Numbered from the stretch's first letter, positions 19,998-28,543 are shown. The stretch is 64,000 nt of DNA from Lewinellaceae bacterium (GCA_016710765.1 JADJUJ010000007.1:62001-126000); one strand, 5' to 3'. The notes: generated by a model from the sequence alone, not told the origin. A program made the numbers and translations.

Positions 19998-21290
19998 TTA
20001 CACCGCTTCATCGGGTGGCTTTGTCTGCGGTTTGGGCACCTGCTTTTTACGGGGTTTCCCCAGGCCGCTGAGTTTGAAGATCCACATGTAAACGTTTGCC
20101 AGCAGCGTTTTGTCTACCAGAAAGGTTAAAATTGTTGTCAGCAGGGTACTGGTAAGGATAATGGAAAAAACAATTGACTGAATCACCTCGCCACCCGGAA
20201 TGTGTTGCTGCAGCGGTAAGGAAGCCAAAACGGCCGCGCCCAGCCCCTTGGGAATCATGGCCGCCATAAAAGCAGCATCCAGTGGTGGGGTGTTGCGGGC
20301 AACTGAAAGCCGCACGATCGGGATTCTGACGACAAAGAGGCAACCTGTAATGATGGCGCCGAGTGCCATGTACCACCAATCCTGCATGCGCACTGAAATA
20401 CCAATGTAAACGAAAAAGAAGGTGCGCAAGAGAAAAACGGTTTCTGCAAAAAATGCTTTTTCGTGGTCATTGAGGGCAATTGGCTTGCTGGAAATCACTT
20501 TTTTCATAATAGGCGGCCCAAGAATATCAATATTACCTAGGGTGATGCCAAAGGCAAGTGCCGCAATAGGACCGGAATAATTGAGCATTTCCACAATGCC
20601 ATAAATCACAAACAGAAATGCCGGGGTAGTGAAAACGGTGTTCTGCAAGGGACGCATTCTGTTCAGCAAAATACTCCAAATAAAGGCGCCCAGAACGCCC
20701 AGCAGCGAAGCCAGTATGAAAGAAGCAATCATTTGCCCTGTTACATAGGCAATATCGAAATATCCGCTGCGATAGGCCGTCATGAGGGTAAGCGGAACCC
20801 CCAGGGTAAACACATCTGAAAACGCCGATTCCAGTACCAAAATGGTGCGGCTCCGCTCCGTCATGTGAAAATAACGCACCAGGCTTGTAACAACGGCAGA
20901 GGAGGTGCCGCCCACAATGCTGCCCAGCATTACCGACAGTAATAATCCCAGGTCTGTGTAAAAATAGGCGATGCCCCCGGCAACCAAACAGGTGCTGATA
21001 AAGTTATAAGTAGTGATTTTTGCCGTGCCGCTTAAGGAACTGATTAACGGCTCAAGTCGTTGATCAATTCCGCTTTCAAACAGAATGAAAATTAAGGTCA
21101 CGGTGGTGAACACGGGCCCTATTACCCCAAAATCGTCGGGGTTTACAACACCACCTATCGGCCCCAACAACAACCCAATGCAGAACAACCAGAGAATATC
21201 CGGTATTTTTGTGCGGGCTACCAGGCTCGCAAAGTAGTGCGAGAGAAAAATGGTGATCCCGACAAAGACAATAATGATCGCGGTTGACAT
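19998..21290 (-). CDS. Cation:proton antiporter (CPA1/NhaP-like)
   Basis: 430 residues from ATG 21290 (MSTAIIIVFVGITIFLSHYF). The frame is open further upstream to 21662, but that stretch is antisense to the DCC-family gene and is not coding-like. About 12 to 13 hydrophobic spans, with ARTKIPDILWLFCIGLLLGP at the N-terminus and the charged FESGIDQRLEPL and PKGLGAAVLASLPL segments typical of the monovalent cation:proton antiporter fold. It should exchange Na+ or K+ for H+ at the inner membrane. It ends 36 bp before lptA. The C-terminal tail is basic (KPRKKQVPKPQTKPP) and cytoplasmic. Ion specificity cannot be told. Confidence 0.85.
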   Translation of the reverse strand: MSTAIIIVFVGITIFLSHYFASLVARTKIPDILWLFCIGLLLGPIGGVVNPDDFGVIGPVFTTVTLIFILFESGIDQRLEPLISSLSGTAKITTYNFISTCLVAGGIAYFYTDLGLLLSVMLGSIVGGTSSAVVTSLVRYFHMTERSRTILVLESAFSDVFTLGVPLTLMTAYRSGYFDIAYVTGQMIASFILASLLGVLGAFIWSILLNRMRPLQNTVFTTPAFLFVIYGIVEMLNYSGPIAALAFGITLGNIDILGPPIMKKVISSKPIALNDHEKAFFAETVFLLRTFFFVYIGISVRMQDWWYMALGAIITGCLFVVRIPIVRLSVARNTPPLDAAFMAAMIPKGLGAAVLASLPLQQHIPGGEVIQSIVFSIILTSTLLTTILTFLVDKTLLANVYMWIFKLSGLGKPRKKQVPKPQTKPPDEAV

Positions 21291-21327
21291 GCTAGCAGGG
21301 CGTTGACCCGGTAAAATAAACGATAAA

Positions 21328-21738
21328 ATGGCAGACCAGACCCAACATCCTGTACTTTTATTTGATGGCGTTTGCAACTTGTGCAACGCTTCCGTGCAGT
21401 GGATACTGCTCCGCGATAAACACGGAATTTTCCGTTTTGCCAGTTTGCAATCGGAACAAGGGCAGGCTTTGTTGCAGCAGTTCGGTTTGGACACTGAGAC
21501 TTTTAATTCGGTGGTGCTGGTTGATAATGGGCAGCTGTTTACCCAATCAGATGCCGTGCTGCAGATTGCCAGCCAGCTGGGGCTTCCCTGGTCGGCAGCA
21601 AGGGTTTTTCGCATTTTGCCAAAAGGGCTTCGCAATGCAGTGTACGATTGGGTGGCGCGCAACCGCTACCGCTGGTTTGGCCGCCAGGAGCAGTGTATGC
21701 TGCCACGGCCCGAGTGGAAAGGGCGGTTTATTGGGTAA
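21328..21738 (+). CDS. DCC-family (DUF393) thiol-disulfide oxidoreductase
   Basis: 136 residues. The family signature FDGVCNLCNASVQW (DxxCxxC) is near residue 10, followed by RDKHGIFRFASLQS and a C-terminal RWFGRQEQCMLPRPEW. The family has a thioredoxin-like redox motif; substrates are unknown. It is divergent from the antiporter with only 37 bp between starts. The length is normal for the family. Confidence 0.88.
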   Translation: MADQTQHPVLLFDGVCNLCNASVQWILLRDKHGIFRFASLQSEQGQALLQQFGLDTETFNSVVLVDNGQLFTQSDAVLQIASQLGLPWSAARVFRILPKGLRNAVYDWVARNRYRWFGRQEQCMLPRPEWKGRFIG

Positions 21739-21827
21739 TGCGCCTGCTTTTGGGGTAGCACTTGTGCCCCAATAGGCACGCCTTCATTGTTTCGGCAACT
21801 TTCAGGCAACCAAATCCTTAACATTGT

Positions 21828-21835
21828 TATCTTTG
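21828..21835 (+). promoter_or_regulatory. -7 box for the peptide-binding protein gene
   Basis: TATCTTTG, exact TAnnTTTG, about 31 bp before the ATG at 21866. An in-frame ATG at 21824 would lie upstream of this transcript, which favours 21866. Confidence 0.5.
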
Positions 21836-21865
21836 TTAAGGATTTTTTCTTTTAATTTAAACACC

Positions 21866-23644
21866 ATGAACATGAAGCCATTTGCAACAACTCAATTGTA
21901 TTTATTGCTGTTAACCGTGCTGGCCCTGTCCAGTTGTGGCAGCGACAACAAGTCTGTCACCCCGGCTGGCACTTTATTCATCCGGGTAGAAGGTGAAATT
22001 GTCAGCCTGAACCCCTTGAATGCCAAAGCCTCCTCCTATGCGCGATTTGTCTCCGACAAGATTTTTCAAACCCTGGGCATTGTCGACCCGGAAAGCCTTG
22101 AATTGAAGCCGCTGCTGATCAAGTCGATCCCTTCTACCCGGAAGGTTACGGAAGGCCCCTATGCGGGAAAAATTGCCTGCGATTTTGAAATTTGGGAAGA
22201 TGCATTTTGGGACAACGGGGAGCCCATCACGGGCAACGATTTTATTTTTACCATGAAGTTGATTCACCATCCGTTGGTTCAAACCGGGGGTTGGGACAGT
22301 TACTTCGAAAATTTTGCTGCCATTGATCTCGATCCGGCGAACCCGAAAAAATTCACCATTTACCTCAATGAGTACTATATTCTGGCTATTGAGAGCATGT
22401 GCCAGGTGCCCATTTATCCGGCATACAACTACGACCCGGAAAAGGTGTTGTCGGCCTATTCGGTGTCTGATATGATGGATTCCACTAAGCGGGCTGCAAT
22501 GGTTGCGGACCCGAAGCAAATTGCGTTTGCCGATGCGTTTAGTGGTCCCAAATTCAATGCAGATCCGGCCCATATTATCGGCTCGGGGCCTTATCTGATC
22601 GATAATTTCAGCTCTGAACAGGGCATTACCCTGGTCCGCAAAGCCAAGTGGTGGGGCGATAAGCTGCTGAAACAAAACCCTTATCTCCGCGCCTATCCTG
22701 AAAAAATTGTGTACCGGGTGGTAAAAAAGGAAGAGGTGGTGGAAAACATGCTGCGCAACCAGGAGCTCGACGTAGCGCTAAACCTCAACGCCAACAAATT
22801 CTTGGAACTGAAGGCAGATACCAGCCTCGATAAACTGTACGATTTTAACGCGCGCTGGACGCCAACCTACAACCGTATGCTGCTCAACCTGCGCAACCCG
22901 AAACTAAGCGATAAAAAGGTACGGCAAGCCATGGCGCAATTGGTGGATTACAACTACCTGCTCAAATCCGTTGCTGCCGGCTTCGGCGAACGCACCATTG
23001 GGCAGATTCCGCCCGCTATGCCCTATTATGCCAAAAACATCAAGCCCTATGAATTTGCACCAGCGGCAGCGCGGCAATTGCTGGAGGAAGCCGGCTGGAA
23101 AGACAGCAACAACGACGGTGTAGTGGATAAAATGATCAATGGCCAAAGGGTGGAATTGATTGTCGATGTGAATTATGTGAGTACCAGCGCGACTACTTCC
23201 GCCGTAGCCAATTCGCTGGTGGAAACCATGCGCCAGGGTGGGGTAAAACTCAATCTGGTGCCGCTGGAGTTTGCTAAACTCATCGCCAACACGCGTTCAG
23301 GCAATTATGAAACAGCCTTACTGGCTGCTTCGCTGGATCCCGGACTGGCAGATTTCGCACCCTATTACCGCTCCAACAGCGTGCCGCCTGCCGGTGAGAA
23401 CCGCAGCGCACTGGCCGACCCGGAACTCGACAAAGTAATCGACCTGATTCGGACCACGGAGGACACTGCTACCCGAAACAAGTACTATGTACAGGCCCAG
23501 GAAATTATTTACGACGATTGTCCCGAGCTGTTTTTGTATTACAGTAAGCAGCGCTACATCGTTTCCAAGCGCTTCGACTACGTCATTTCTTCCAACCGGC
23601 CGGGTTACTACGAGCAGTTTTTTAAATTAAAAACAAAGGAATAA
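21866..23644 (+). CDS. Peptide-type ABC transporter substrate-binding lipoprotein (SBP_bac_5)
   Basis: 592 residues from ATG 21866. The N-terminus is a lipoprotein signal with lipobox LALSSC (Cys at about residue 25). The mature part follows the family-5 binding protein pattern: a segment placing the ligand path (ISLNPLNAK-type start, GDSWDN-like WEDAFWDNGEPITGNDFIF), DKKVRQAMAQLVDYN near the middle and a hinge-region repeat of ALLAASLDPGLADF. Such proteins bind oligopeptides or similar solutes for an ABC importer. No permease or ATPase lies beside it, so the transporter is either encoded elsewhere or the protein works differently. Confidence 0.88.
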   Translation: MNMKPFATTQLYLLLLTVLALSSCGSDNKSVTPAGTLFIRVEGEIVSLNPLNAKASSYARFVSDKIFQTLGIVDPESLELKPLLIKSIPSTRKVTEGPYAGKIACDFEIWEDAFWDNGEPITGNDFIFTMKLIHHPLVQTGGWDSYFENFAAIDLDPANPKKFTIYLNEYYILAIESMCQVPIYPAYNYDPEKVLSAYSVSDMMDSTKRAAMVADPKQIAFADAFSGPKFNADPAHIIGSGPYLIDNFSSEQGITLVRKAKWWGDKLLKQNPYLRAYPEKIVYRVVKKEEVVENMLRNQELDVALNLNANKFLELKADTSLDKLYDFNARWTPTYNRMLLNLRNPKLSDKKVRQAMAQLVDYNYLLKSVAAGFGERTIGQIPPAMPYYAKNIKPYEFAPAAARQLLEEAGWKDSNNDGVVDKMINGQRVELIVDVNYVSTSATTSAVANSLVETMRQGGVKLNLVPLEFAKLIANTRSGNYETALLAASLDPGLADFAPYYRSNSVPPAGENRSALADPELDKVIDLIRTTEDTATRNKYYVQAQEIIYDDCPELFLYYSKQRYIVSKRFDYVISSNRPGYYEQFFKLKTKE

Positions 23645-23649
23645 GATGG

Positions 23650-23875
23650 TCTTTGGCCTTTAGGTGTTGGTCTTTGGTTTCGATTTTGTTTTATCATACA
23701 GTTCCGGATCAAATGCCAGGAATAGTAGTGTTAAGTTTTGCACCCTTTTTTAACGGGCAAGTACATTAGCTGCCAATCATTATTTTGATTAAATTTAATG
23801 CCTTGAAAGACAAATATTTAATTCTTCCTGACAAGCCCCAAGGCCAACACCAAAAGGCTAAAGCCCAACTAAGCG
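23650..23875. repeat. Dispersed non-coding repeat, copy 1
   Basis: Ends carry inverted GGTCTTTGGCCTTT-like and GGCTAAAGCCC-like blocks. The interior (TCAAATGCC...TAAATTTAATGCC TTGAAAGACAAATA) aligns block by block with 35045-35180. No coding capacity; MITE-like or a transcription-related repeat. Confidence 0.45.
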
Positions 23876-23936
23876 TGTAGGAAAGCGCCGGAGGTGTTTT
23901 AGAATTGGTTATCTTTGCATTGTTTCATTGTTACCC

Positions 23937-23975
23937 TGTTACATGGCTACCGTTCAGCAATAAAGCCATGTAACA
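23937..23975 (+). promoter_or_regulatory. Stem-loop in the leader of the DUF3127 gene
   Basis: A 12-bp perfect stem (23937-23948 with 23964-23975) and a 15-nt loop, downstream of a TATCTTTG -7 box (23910-23917) and about 56 bp before ATG 24032. Extra pairing between GCATTGTTTCATTGTTAC and GTAACCTTTTAGCAATGC makes a longer structure. A possible RNA-level control element. Confidence 0.4.
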
Positions 23976-24031
23976 ATGTAACCTTTTAGCAATGCAACAA
24001 CAATTAAATCTTTACATTATAAACATCAAAT

Positions 24032-24409
24032 ATGGCATTCGAAGTTGAAGGCAAGTTGTTTCGCATTTTCCCAATCGAGCAAAAAAGCGCCAGTTTTCAG
24101 GCGCGCGAATTTGTTTTGGAGGTTCCCGATGGCAATTACCCACAGGTGATAAAATTTCAGGCAGTTCAGGACCGCTGTACGGTACTCGACAATTTCAGCG
24201 AAGGCGATTTCGTTAAAGTATCGTTCGACCTTCGTGGCCGCGAATGGAATGGAAAATTCCTGACCAACCTCAACGCCTGGCGCGTGGAAAAGGCAGGTGG
24301 CGGCAGCAGTGGTAAGACTGCAGAGGCGGGTGAAAATTTCCCGGCCGATCCGTTCCCGAACTACAACGATGCACCACCACCCGCTAACATGGACGATCTG
24401 CCGTTCTAG
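24032..24409 (+). CDS. DUF3127 protein, OB-fold-like with SSB-type tail
   Basis: 125 residues. The conserved N-terminal domain (FEVEGKLFRIFPIEQKSASF ... NLNAWRVEKAG) is the DUF3127 domain, common in Bacteroidota and of OB-fold type by its strand pattern. It is followed by a short Gly/Ser linker and an acidic tail ending MDDLPF. That tail closely resembles the C-terminal tip of bacterial SSB (DDIPF), which recruits repair proteins. A nucleic-acid role is therefore plausible but not shown. The gene has its own promoter and a structured leader. The length fits the family. Confidence 0.85.
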   Translation: MAFEVEGKLFRIFPIEQKSASFQAREFVLEVPDGNYPQVIKFQAVQDRCTVLDNFSEGDFVKVSFDLRGREWNGKFLTNLNAWRVEKAGGGSSGKTAEAGENFPADPFPNYNDAPPPANMDDLPF

Positions 24410-24417
24410 TACATTTG
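24410..24417 (+). promoter_or_regulatory. -7 box for the W-repeat protein gene
   Basis: TACATTTG, exact TAnnTTTG, immediately after the DUF3127 stop codon and about 40 bp before ATG 24458. It suggests the two genes are transcribed separately. Confidence 0.4.
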
Positions 24418-24457
24418 CGGTGCTGGTGTTCCGAATTTTACCGCTAAAAAATGCCCC

Positions 24458-25063
24458 ATGTACCGCTGGTTATTGATTTCTTTTCTCGCAGTTGTTGTGC
24501 CGGCCTTGTTGCCAGCACAACAATTGTCGTCTATACACACCCGCTGGGGTGATTCTTTTGTGGAATGGGAGTTTTTCAACTTCAGTACCGATTCGATGGC
24601 CATCCAGGAAGCAATTGATTACGAAGAAAGTTTCCCGGAAGAGCCTGCCGGCGAGATGAAGCTCCGCTGGCTAAACCTTCGCGACGACTGGACCGAATGG
24701 GATTTTGAATACGGCGATTTGCGTGGTACCATCAAAATGCGCTGGAAGGACGATCCCGGTTTCTGGGAATTACGCTCCTTCAACGGCGACATTGTCAGCA
24801 TGCGCCTGGCCTGGCCCGGCGACCCCACCGAATGGCGGGTTACCGACAACGACATCACCCTGATGTTTCGCAGTCGCTGGAAAAACCAGCTCAACGAATG
24901 GGAATGCGATGAGAGCCAATACGGTACCTTTAAAGTATCCAGTTTTCACCGGCAGGACCCCCGCGATTGGGCCATCGATGATCTGCTTGACGAGCGGGTC
25001 CCGGATGCTATGCGGCTGGCAATGGTGTTTTTAGCGGTGTACCAGAGCTCGCCAAAACAGTAA
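24458..25063 (+). CDS. Hypothetical exported protein of tandem W-rich repeats
   Basis: 201 residues with a signal peptide (YRWLLISFLAVVVPALLPAQ). The mature part is made of about six repeats of 21-24 residues with the pattern RW-x(3-5)-D-x(2)-EW. Examples: TRWGDSFVEWEF, LRWLNLRDDWTEWDF, MRWKDDPGFWELRS, LAWPGDPTEWRV, SRWKNQLNEWEC, and a degenerate last copy HRQDPRDWAI. I recognise no named family. The regular W and charged residues suggest repeated beta-hairpins. It should be periplasmic or surface-exposed; there is no T9SS tail. A separate promoter lies at 24410. Confidence 0.6.
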   Translation: MYRWLLISFLAVVVPALLPAQQLSSIHTRWGDSFVEWEFFNFSTDSMAIQEAIDYEESFPEEPAGEMKLRWLNLRDDWTEWDFEYGDLRGTIKMRWKDDPGFWELRSFNGDIVSMRLAWPGDPTEWRVTDNDITLMFRSRWKNQLNEWECDESQYGTFKVSSFHRQDPRDWAIDDLLDERVPDAMRLAMVFLAVYQSSPKQ

Positions 25064-25067
25064 AAAA

Positions 25068-25249
25068 GGATTTAGGTGAGGTTTAGGGTAGGATTTAGGG
25101 TGGTGTTGGGAGCAATATCCGCGCGCGCTTGGGCACCATTCCTTTATTTTAGGCGAGATAAAGGGGTCAAACCCCAACCCAACCCTAAACCCCACCTAAG
25201 CCCAACCCTAACCCAACCCAACCCCCTCTAAGCCCAACCCTAAGCCCTA
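25068..25249. repeat. Telomere-like TTAGGG/CCCTAA repeat block between convergent genes
   Basis: The left part is rich in GGTTTAGGGTAGGATTTAGGG phrases and the right part in CCCTAAACCCCACC and CCAACCCTAAGCCC phrases, so the two halves are inverted and can pair. The unit is near 7 bp (TTAGGGT). It fills the space between the W-repeat gene stop (25063) and the CBS-protein stop (25250). A related block lies at 37495-37672. Confidence 0.55.
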
Positions 25250-26251
25250 TTATTCCCCCATCAACACCCTGATTGTCTCAATTTTTCGGTCGCTGACCAG
25301 TTCAAGCGAAAATGTTTTTCCATCCAGTTCGATGCGGGCGCCTTGTTCCGGGATGGTTTGGGCGGTGGTGACCAAGTAACCGGAGAGGGTTGTATAGTCG
25401 CCTTCGGGAATATGCAATTCAGGGTATTTTTTGTTGAGAAAACTGACTTCCAGACGGCCGGAAAAGATGTACTCTTCGTCACTGATTTTTACATCAATAA
25501 ATTCTTCCTGGTCGTGCTCGTCATCGATTTCGCCGAAGAGTTGCTCGAGCGCATCTTCCAGGGTGATGAGGCCGGCTACGCTGCCGTATTCGTCAACCAC
25601 GCAGGCGATGCTGGTGCGGTTGCGGATAAATTTATTAAGAATATCACTGACCGGGATGGTTTCGGGCATGAACTTAATGGGCATGACCATGGTGCGGATA
25701 CTTTCCGGACCGCCGAAAAGTTGCTGTACGTGCACGTAACCCAGCACGCGGTCGAGATCACCATCTGTGACCAGAATACGCGACAATTTGCTATCTATGA
25801 ACAGTTGGCGCAGGGCTTCAATCGACTGGTTAACATCGATGTGCACTACCTCGGGCCGTGGGGCCATGCAATCGTTGGCCCGCAATTCTTTCAAGTGCAT
25901 GGCATTTTCCAGGAGGTCGGCGGTCATTTCCTCCTCGCTGGCTGTTTGTCCCTGATTTTGGTGGGTTAGAAACTCCAGCAATGCAGCATCTGCATCAGAA
26001 GGTGTTCCTGGGTGCTGCGGCCGCAAGATGAACCTGCGGAAAAGCAATACAAACGTGAAAAGAAAGATGGTGATTAAGGTGGGGGTGGCCAGGCCAGTGC
26101 CAAAAATATATTGTAAAAACCCCATGTGGGTTATGCCGATACTGGTGGCTGCTGCCAGCAAACTGAGCAGCAGTACTGCCGTAAAGCTGTGGCTGCCGGG
26201 TTGCAAAGTCAGCAGCCATTGAGGTACTGTTCGTCTGGAGTCTTCGTCCAT
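25250..26251 (-). CDS. HlyC/CorC-family CBS-domain membrane protein
   Basis: 333 residues. Two hydrophobic spans near the N-terminus (SFTAVLLLSLLAAATSIGIT and LATPTLITIFLFTFVLLF) lead to a pair of CBS domains (residues about 130-250, including MAPRPEVVHIDVNQS and SIACVVDEYGSVAGLITLED). A C-terminal CorC_HlyC transporter-associated domain follows (FSGRLEVSFLNKKY...LVTTAQTIPEQG). The family is linked to Mg2+/Co2+ efflux or membrane protection; the four-helix DUF21 domain is replaced by a short N-terminus here. The gene follows lptC on the same strand, a common Bacteroidota order. Confidence 0.8.
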   Translation of the reverse strand: MDEDSRRTVPQWLLTLQPGSHSFTAVLLLSLLAAATSIGITHMGFLQYIFGTGLATPTLITIFLFTFVLLFRRFILRPQHPGTPSDADAALLEFLTHQNQGQTASEEEMTADLLENAMHLKELRANDCMAPRPEVVHIDVNQSIEALRQLFIDSKLSRILVTDGDLDRVLGYVHVQQLFGGPESIRTMVMPIKFMPETIPVSDILNKFIRNRTSIACVVDEYGSVAGLITLEDALEQLFGEIDDEHDQEEFIDVKISDEEYIFSGRLEVSFLNKKYPELHIPEGDYTTLSGYLVTTAQTIPEQGARIELDGKTFSLELVSDRKIETIRVLMGE

Positions 26252-26266
26252 TGTTTCTGTTTTGGG

Positions 26267-26830
26267 TTATTCGATGGCTTCGTCGATCTGGTTGGTTTTG
26301 ACGCGTCCTTTGGGAACCAGGATTTTCCAGTAGGAAAAGTCCTGATTGGCTTCCAGGCCAAATCCATACAAAATTTCGCCTGGCTTGGTCACTTTTACAA
26401 ATTTGTCGGTGTGCACCAGTCCGGAACGCTCGTCCCAAATTAGCTCTTCTGTTTCCAGTTTATCGTTGTCGGCTGTTTTCAGCACTACATCGGTTCGCAT
26501 GGTGATGATGCCTTTCTCTTGCTCCCGCACAGCGGATTGGGCTGTCAGGGTGCTGGTGACCTTGAGTTCGCCATTGAGAAACTCCACCTTCACCTTGTCG
26601 GGGAATACCTGTCGTGGGTTTTCCCGGTCGGTGTAATTCAGCATGGTGGGTGCTGTAATCCGGATGCGCACAATGGCGCTGTCGGAATACAGGATTTCCA
26701 CGTCTTTTCCCGCTTCTACCTTGGTGTCCTCATCGGTATAAGGCAACTCTGCGCGCTGCGAAGCGCGATCGCAGGCGGCCAGCAGGAGCATACCGAACAG
26801 GAAAGGGAAGAGCAGGCGAAATAGGGGCAT
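26267..26830 (-). CDS. lptC: LPS export lipoprotein-type LptC
   Basis: 187 residues with a lipoprotein signal (MPLFRLLFPFLFGMLLLAAC; Cys at about residue 20). LptC takes LPS from the inner-membrane LptB2FG complex and passes it to LptA. The body shows the OstA-like strand pattern (VEILYSDSAIVRIRITAP, LTAQSAVREQEKGIITMR, ETEELIWDERSGLVHTDKFV), which marks LptC. It starts 3 bp after the stop of the membrane-protein gene and ends 15 bp before the CBS protein, so the three genes form an operon. In Bacteroidota LptC is a lipoprotein rather than a bitopic membrane protein. Confidence 0.85.
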   Translation of the reverse strand: MPLFRLLFPFLFGMLLLAACDRASQRAELPYTDEDTKVEAGKDVEILYSDSAIVRIRITAPTMLNYTDRENPRQVFPDKVKVEFLNGELKVTSTLTAQSAVREQEKGIITMRTDVVLKTADNDKLETEELIWDERSGLVHTDKFVKVTKPGEILYGFGLEANQDFSYWKILVPKGRVKTNQIDEAIE

Positions 26831-26833
26831 GGA

Positions 26834-27337
26834 TCAGGCAATTATTTTTTTCATGGCGTAGCGGAAAACCAATAAGGCGCCAATGAGAATCACCAACAGG
26901 TATTCTACCCGCATGCTGACAAAGGCAAAAATATGCGTTCGATCAATAAAAAACATTAAAACAAAAATGGCGGCGATCATCATGATCAAACTCGATATTT
27001 TATCAAAACCTGGAATGGTATCAAAATCAACGTTCTTCCGGATGATACTAAGGGTTGCCACCATGGTCAGAAAGGGCAATACCTGGGTAAAAAGGTTGGT
27101 GTTCATAATGCTGCCGCGTTCGAATACAAACAAGTAAACGCTTAACGCCACCGCAAAGATGCCTGGGATGCACACGGCAAACACCAGAATCATATACAGG
27201 TAGTTCCAGGGTGAGCGATGGCCTTCGCCGCGGCTGAACCAGCCTGTGGTGAGGGCCAGTAAAGGCAGGAGCAGAAAATAACCGATGATCCAGTAGGGAT
27301 GGGAGCCAAGGTAGTCGAAGAATTCGCGTAGGGTCAT
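26834..27337 (-). CDS. Hypothetical multi-span membrane protein
   Basis: 167 residues from ATG 27337 (MTLREFFDYLGSHPYWI); the in-frame ATG at 27439 overlaps a palindromic repeat and is unlikely. About five hydrophobic spans (IIGYFLLLPLLALTTGW, NYLYMILVFAVCIPGIFAV, LFTQVLPFLTMVATLSI, ISSLIMMIAAIFVLMFF, VEYLLVILIGALLVF). No family is recognised. It is the first gene of an operon with lptC and the CBS protein (gaps of 3 and 15 bp), with a consensus -7 box 23 bp upstream. A link to LPS or envelope assembly is inference from position only. Confidence 0.65.
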   Translation of the reverse strand: MTLREFFDYLGSHPYWIIGYFLLLPLLALTTGWFSRGEGHRSPWNYLYMILVFAVCIPGIFAVALSVYLFVFERGSIMNTNLFTQVLPFLTMVATLSIIRKNVDFDTIPGFDKISSLIMMIAAIFVLMFFIDRTHIFAFVSMRVEYLLVILIGALLVFRYAMKKIIA

Positions 27338-27359
27338 TGTGCTGAATCGTTTTGCAGCG

Positions 27360-27367
27360 CAAATATA
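27360..27367 (-). promoter_or_regulatory. -7 box of the lptC operon
   Basis: TATATTTG on the minus strand, about 23 bp before the ATG at 27337. It fits a promoter for the membrane protein-lptC-CBS operon and sits right beside a palindromic hairpin. Confidence 0.5.
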
Positions 27368-27375
27368 CGCAGTAG

Positions 27376-27423
27376 CGGCGACTTCAGTCGCTGATGTGGT
27401 GAGATCGGCGACTGAAGTCGCCG
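27376..27423. repeat. REP-like hairpin GGCGACTTCAGTCGC
   Basis: CGGCGACTTCAGTCGC at 27376-27391 pairs perfectly with GCGACTGAAGTCGCCG at 27408-27423. Each arm also contains the near-palindrome GCGACTTCAGTCGC. It abuts the stop codon of the esterase gene (minus strand, 27424) and may act as its terminator. Confidence 0.55.
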
Positions 27424-28543
27424 TTACGACCATAACCACTCCACCGCCTTGGGGAACTCATCGCCCCAGCGCGCCTCGTTGTGGTGGCCCTTGGGGTCGA
27501 TGGCCAATTTTACCTGCAGCCGGCCGGGCTCCACCCCCTTGCCCTCCAGGGCTTCTTTAAACCGCTCCATGTTTTTTACCATGTTGGCGCCCTCTTTGCT
27601 GCCGCCGTAGAGGTATATTTTGGTGCTGGGATAGGAGGAAAACCGCAGGGGCTCGAAAAATAACTTGGGCGAAGCCCATAGGGAAGGCGAAAAAATGAGA
27701 AACCGGGAGAAGATTTCCGGGAACATTACCCCGGCGTAAATACTGATGAGCCCGCCCATGCTGCTGCCGCCTACACCGGTGTGCATGCGGTCGGGGAGGG
27801 TACGGAAATGCTGGTCGATGTAGGGCTTGAGGGTTTCTGCCATAAAGCGGGCATAGGCCCTGCCGTGGCCCTCGCCCCATTTGGGCAGGTCGTAGGGGAA
27901 GTACTCGTTGATGCGCTCTTTGCCGCCGTGGTCGATGGCGACTACGATAAAATCACCCAGCCCTTTTTGTGCCAGGGCAGCCAGCTTTATCAACGCCCCA
28001 GGTGCCAAACGGTGCAGTGTCTTCAAACAGGTTCTGGCCGTCCTGGAGGTACAGCACCGGGTAATGCCGGTCGCTCTGTTCGTAATTCCAGGGCAAAAGC
28101 ACAGAAATGCGGCGGCGGCGGCGCAATTGGGGGAGGTTGAAGCGATTGGCTACGATGCGGATGTCGGGGTAAAAAGTGGGGTCGTAACCTTCGGAGTGTT
28201 GTTTCCAGCGGGGCACAACGTCCATAACCTTGCCACGCGCTACTTCCATGCGGCGGTTGACTGGCGGAAAGCCATCCTGGTCCAGTTCTTCGCTTTCCCA
28301 GCCACCTTTCACGTACTTGTACTCGATGTGTTTGGAGGCTTCAGCGCCGGTTTGGAAAACGTAGCGGTAATGCCCGTCGCGCACCCTTTCCATTTGGTAA
28401 TGGGGGTCGCGGGTTTTCCAGCTGTTGAACGTGCCGGATAGGAAAACAGGCCGTTCATCGTCGGCTGGCGTGTACAGTTCGAGCGTTAACATGGGATCAT
28501 GTTCTGGACCGGCGTAGCCGGCCGGATTGGTCGTCGCAAACAT
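27424..28543 (-). CDS. Carbohydrate-binding-module-like/esterase fusion (PF00756 type), frame broken
   Basis: Two overlapping minus-strand frames (27953-28660 and 27424-28026) form one protein of about 372 residues. The frame is restored by removing one T from the TTT run at 27986-27988 (plus strand), giving WGVDKLAALAQKGLGDF. The N-terminal 95 residues resemble a CBM48/CBM20-type fold (VFLSGTFNSWKTRDPHYQME). The rest is an alpha/beta hydrolase of the putative-esterase family, with strand VLYLQDGQNLF, nucleophile elbow GVGGSSMGG and a late His in PKGHHNEARW. Such enzymes de-esterify sugars or siderophores. ATG 28543 is chosen for its promoter context. No signal peptide is evident, so it is probably cytoplasmic. 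Confidence 0.75.

Larger units (their letters stand above)
23645..24031 (+). other. 387-bp intergenic region: dispersed repeat, promoter and stem-loop leader
   Basis: Left part (about 23650-23875) is a copy of a dispersed element also found near 35007-35215. Right part holds a -7 box TATCTTTG at 23910-23917 and a leader of about 110 nt. The leader contains a 12-bp perfect stem, TGTTACATGGCT (23937-23948) with AGCCATGTAACA (23964-23975). Outer flanks GCATTG/CAATGC extend the pairing. No coding sequence is visible. Confidence 0.55.

Noticed and set aside
21291..21662. Extended N-terminus of the antiporter
   Set aside because: The stretch is antisense to the DCC-family gene and lacks hydrophobic spans; the ATG at 21290 gives a normal antiporter start.
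25068..25249. True telomere or chromosome end
   Set aside because: The array is internal, flanked by ordinary genes, inverted in its two halves, and occurs again at 37495.
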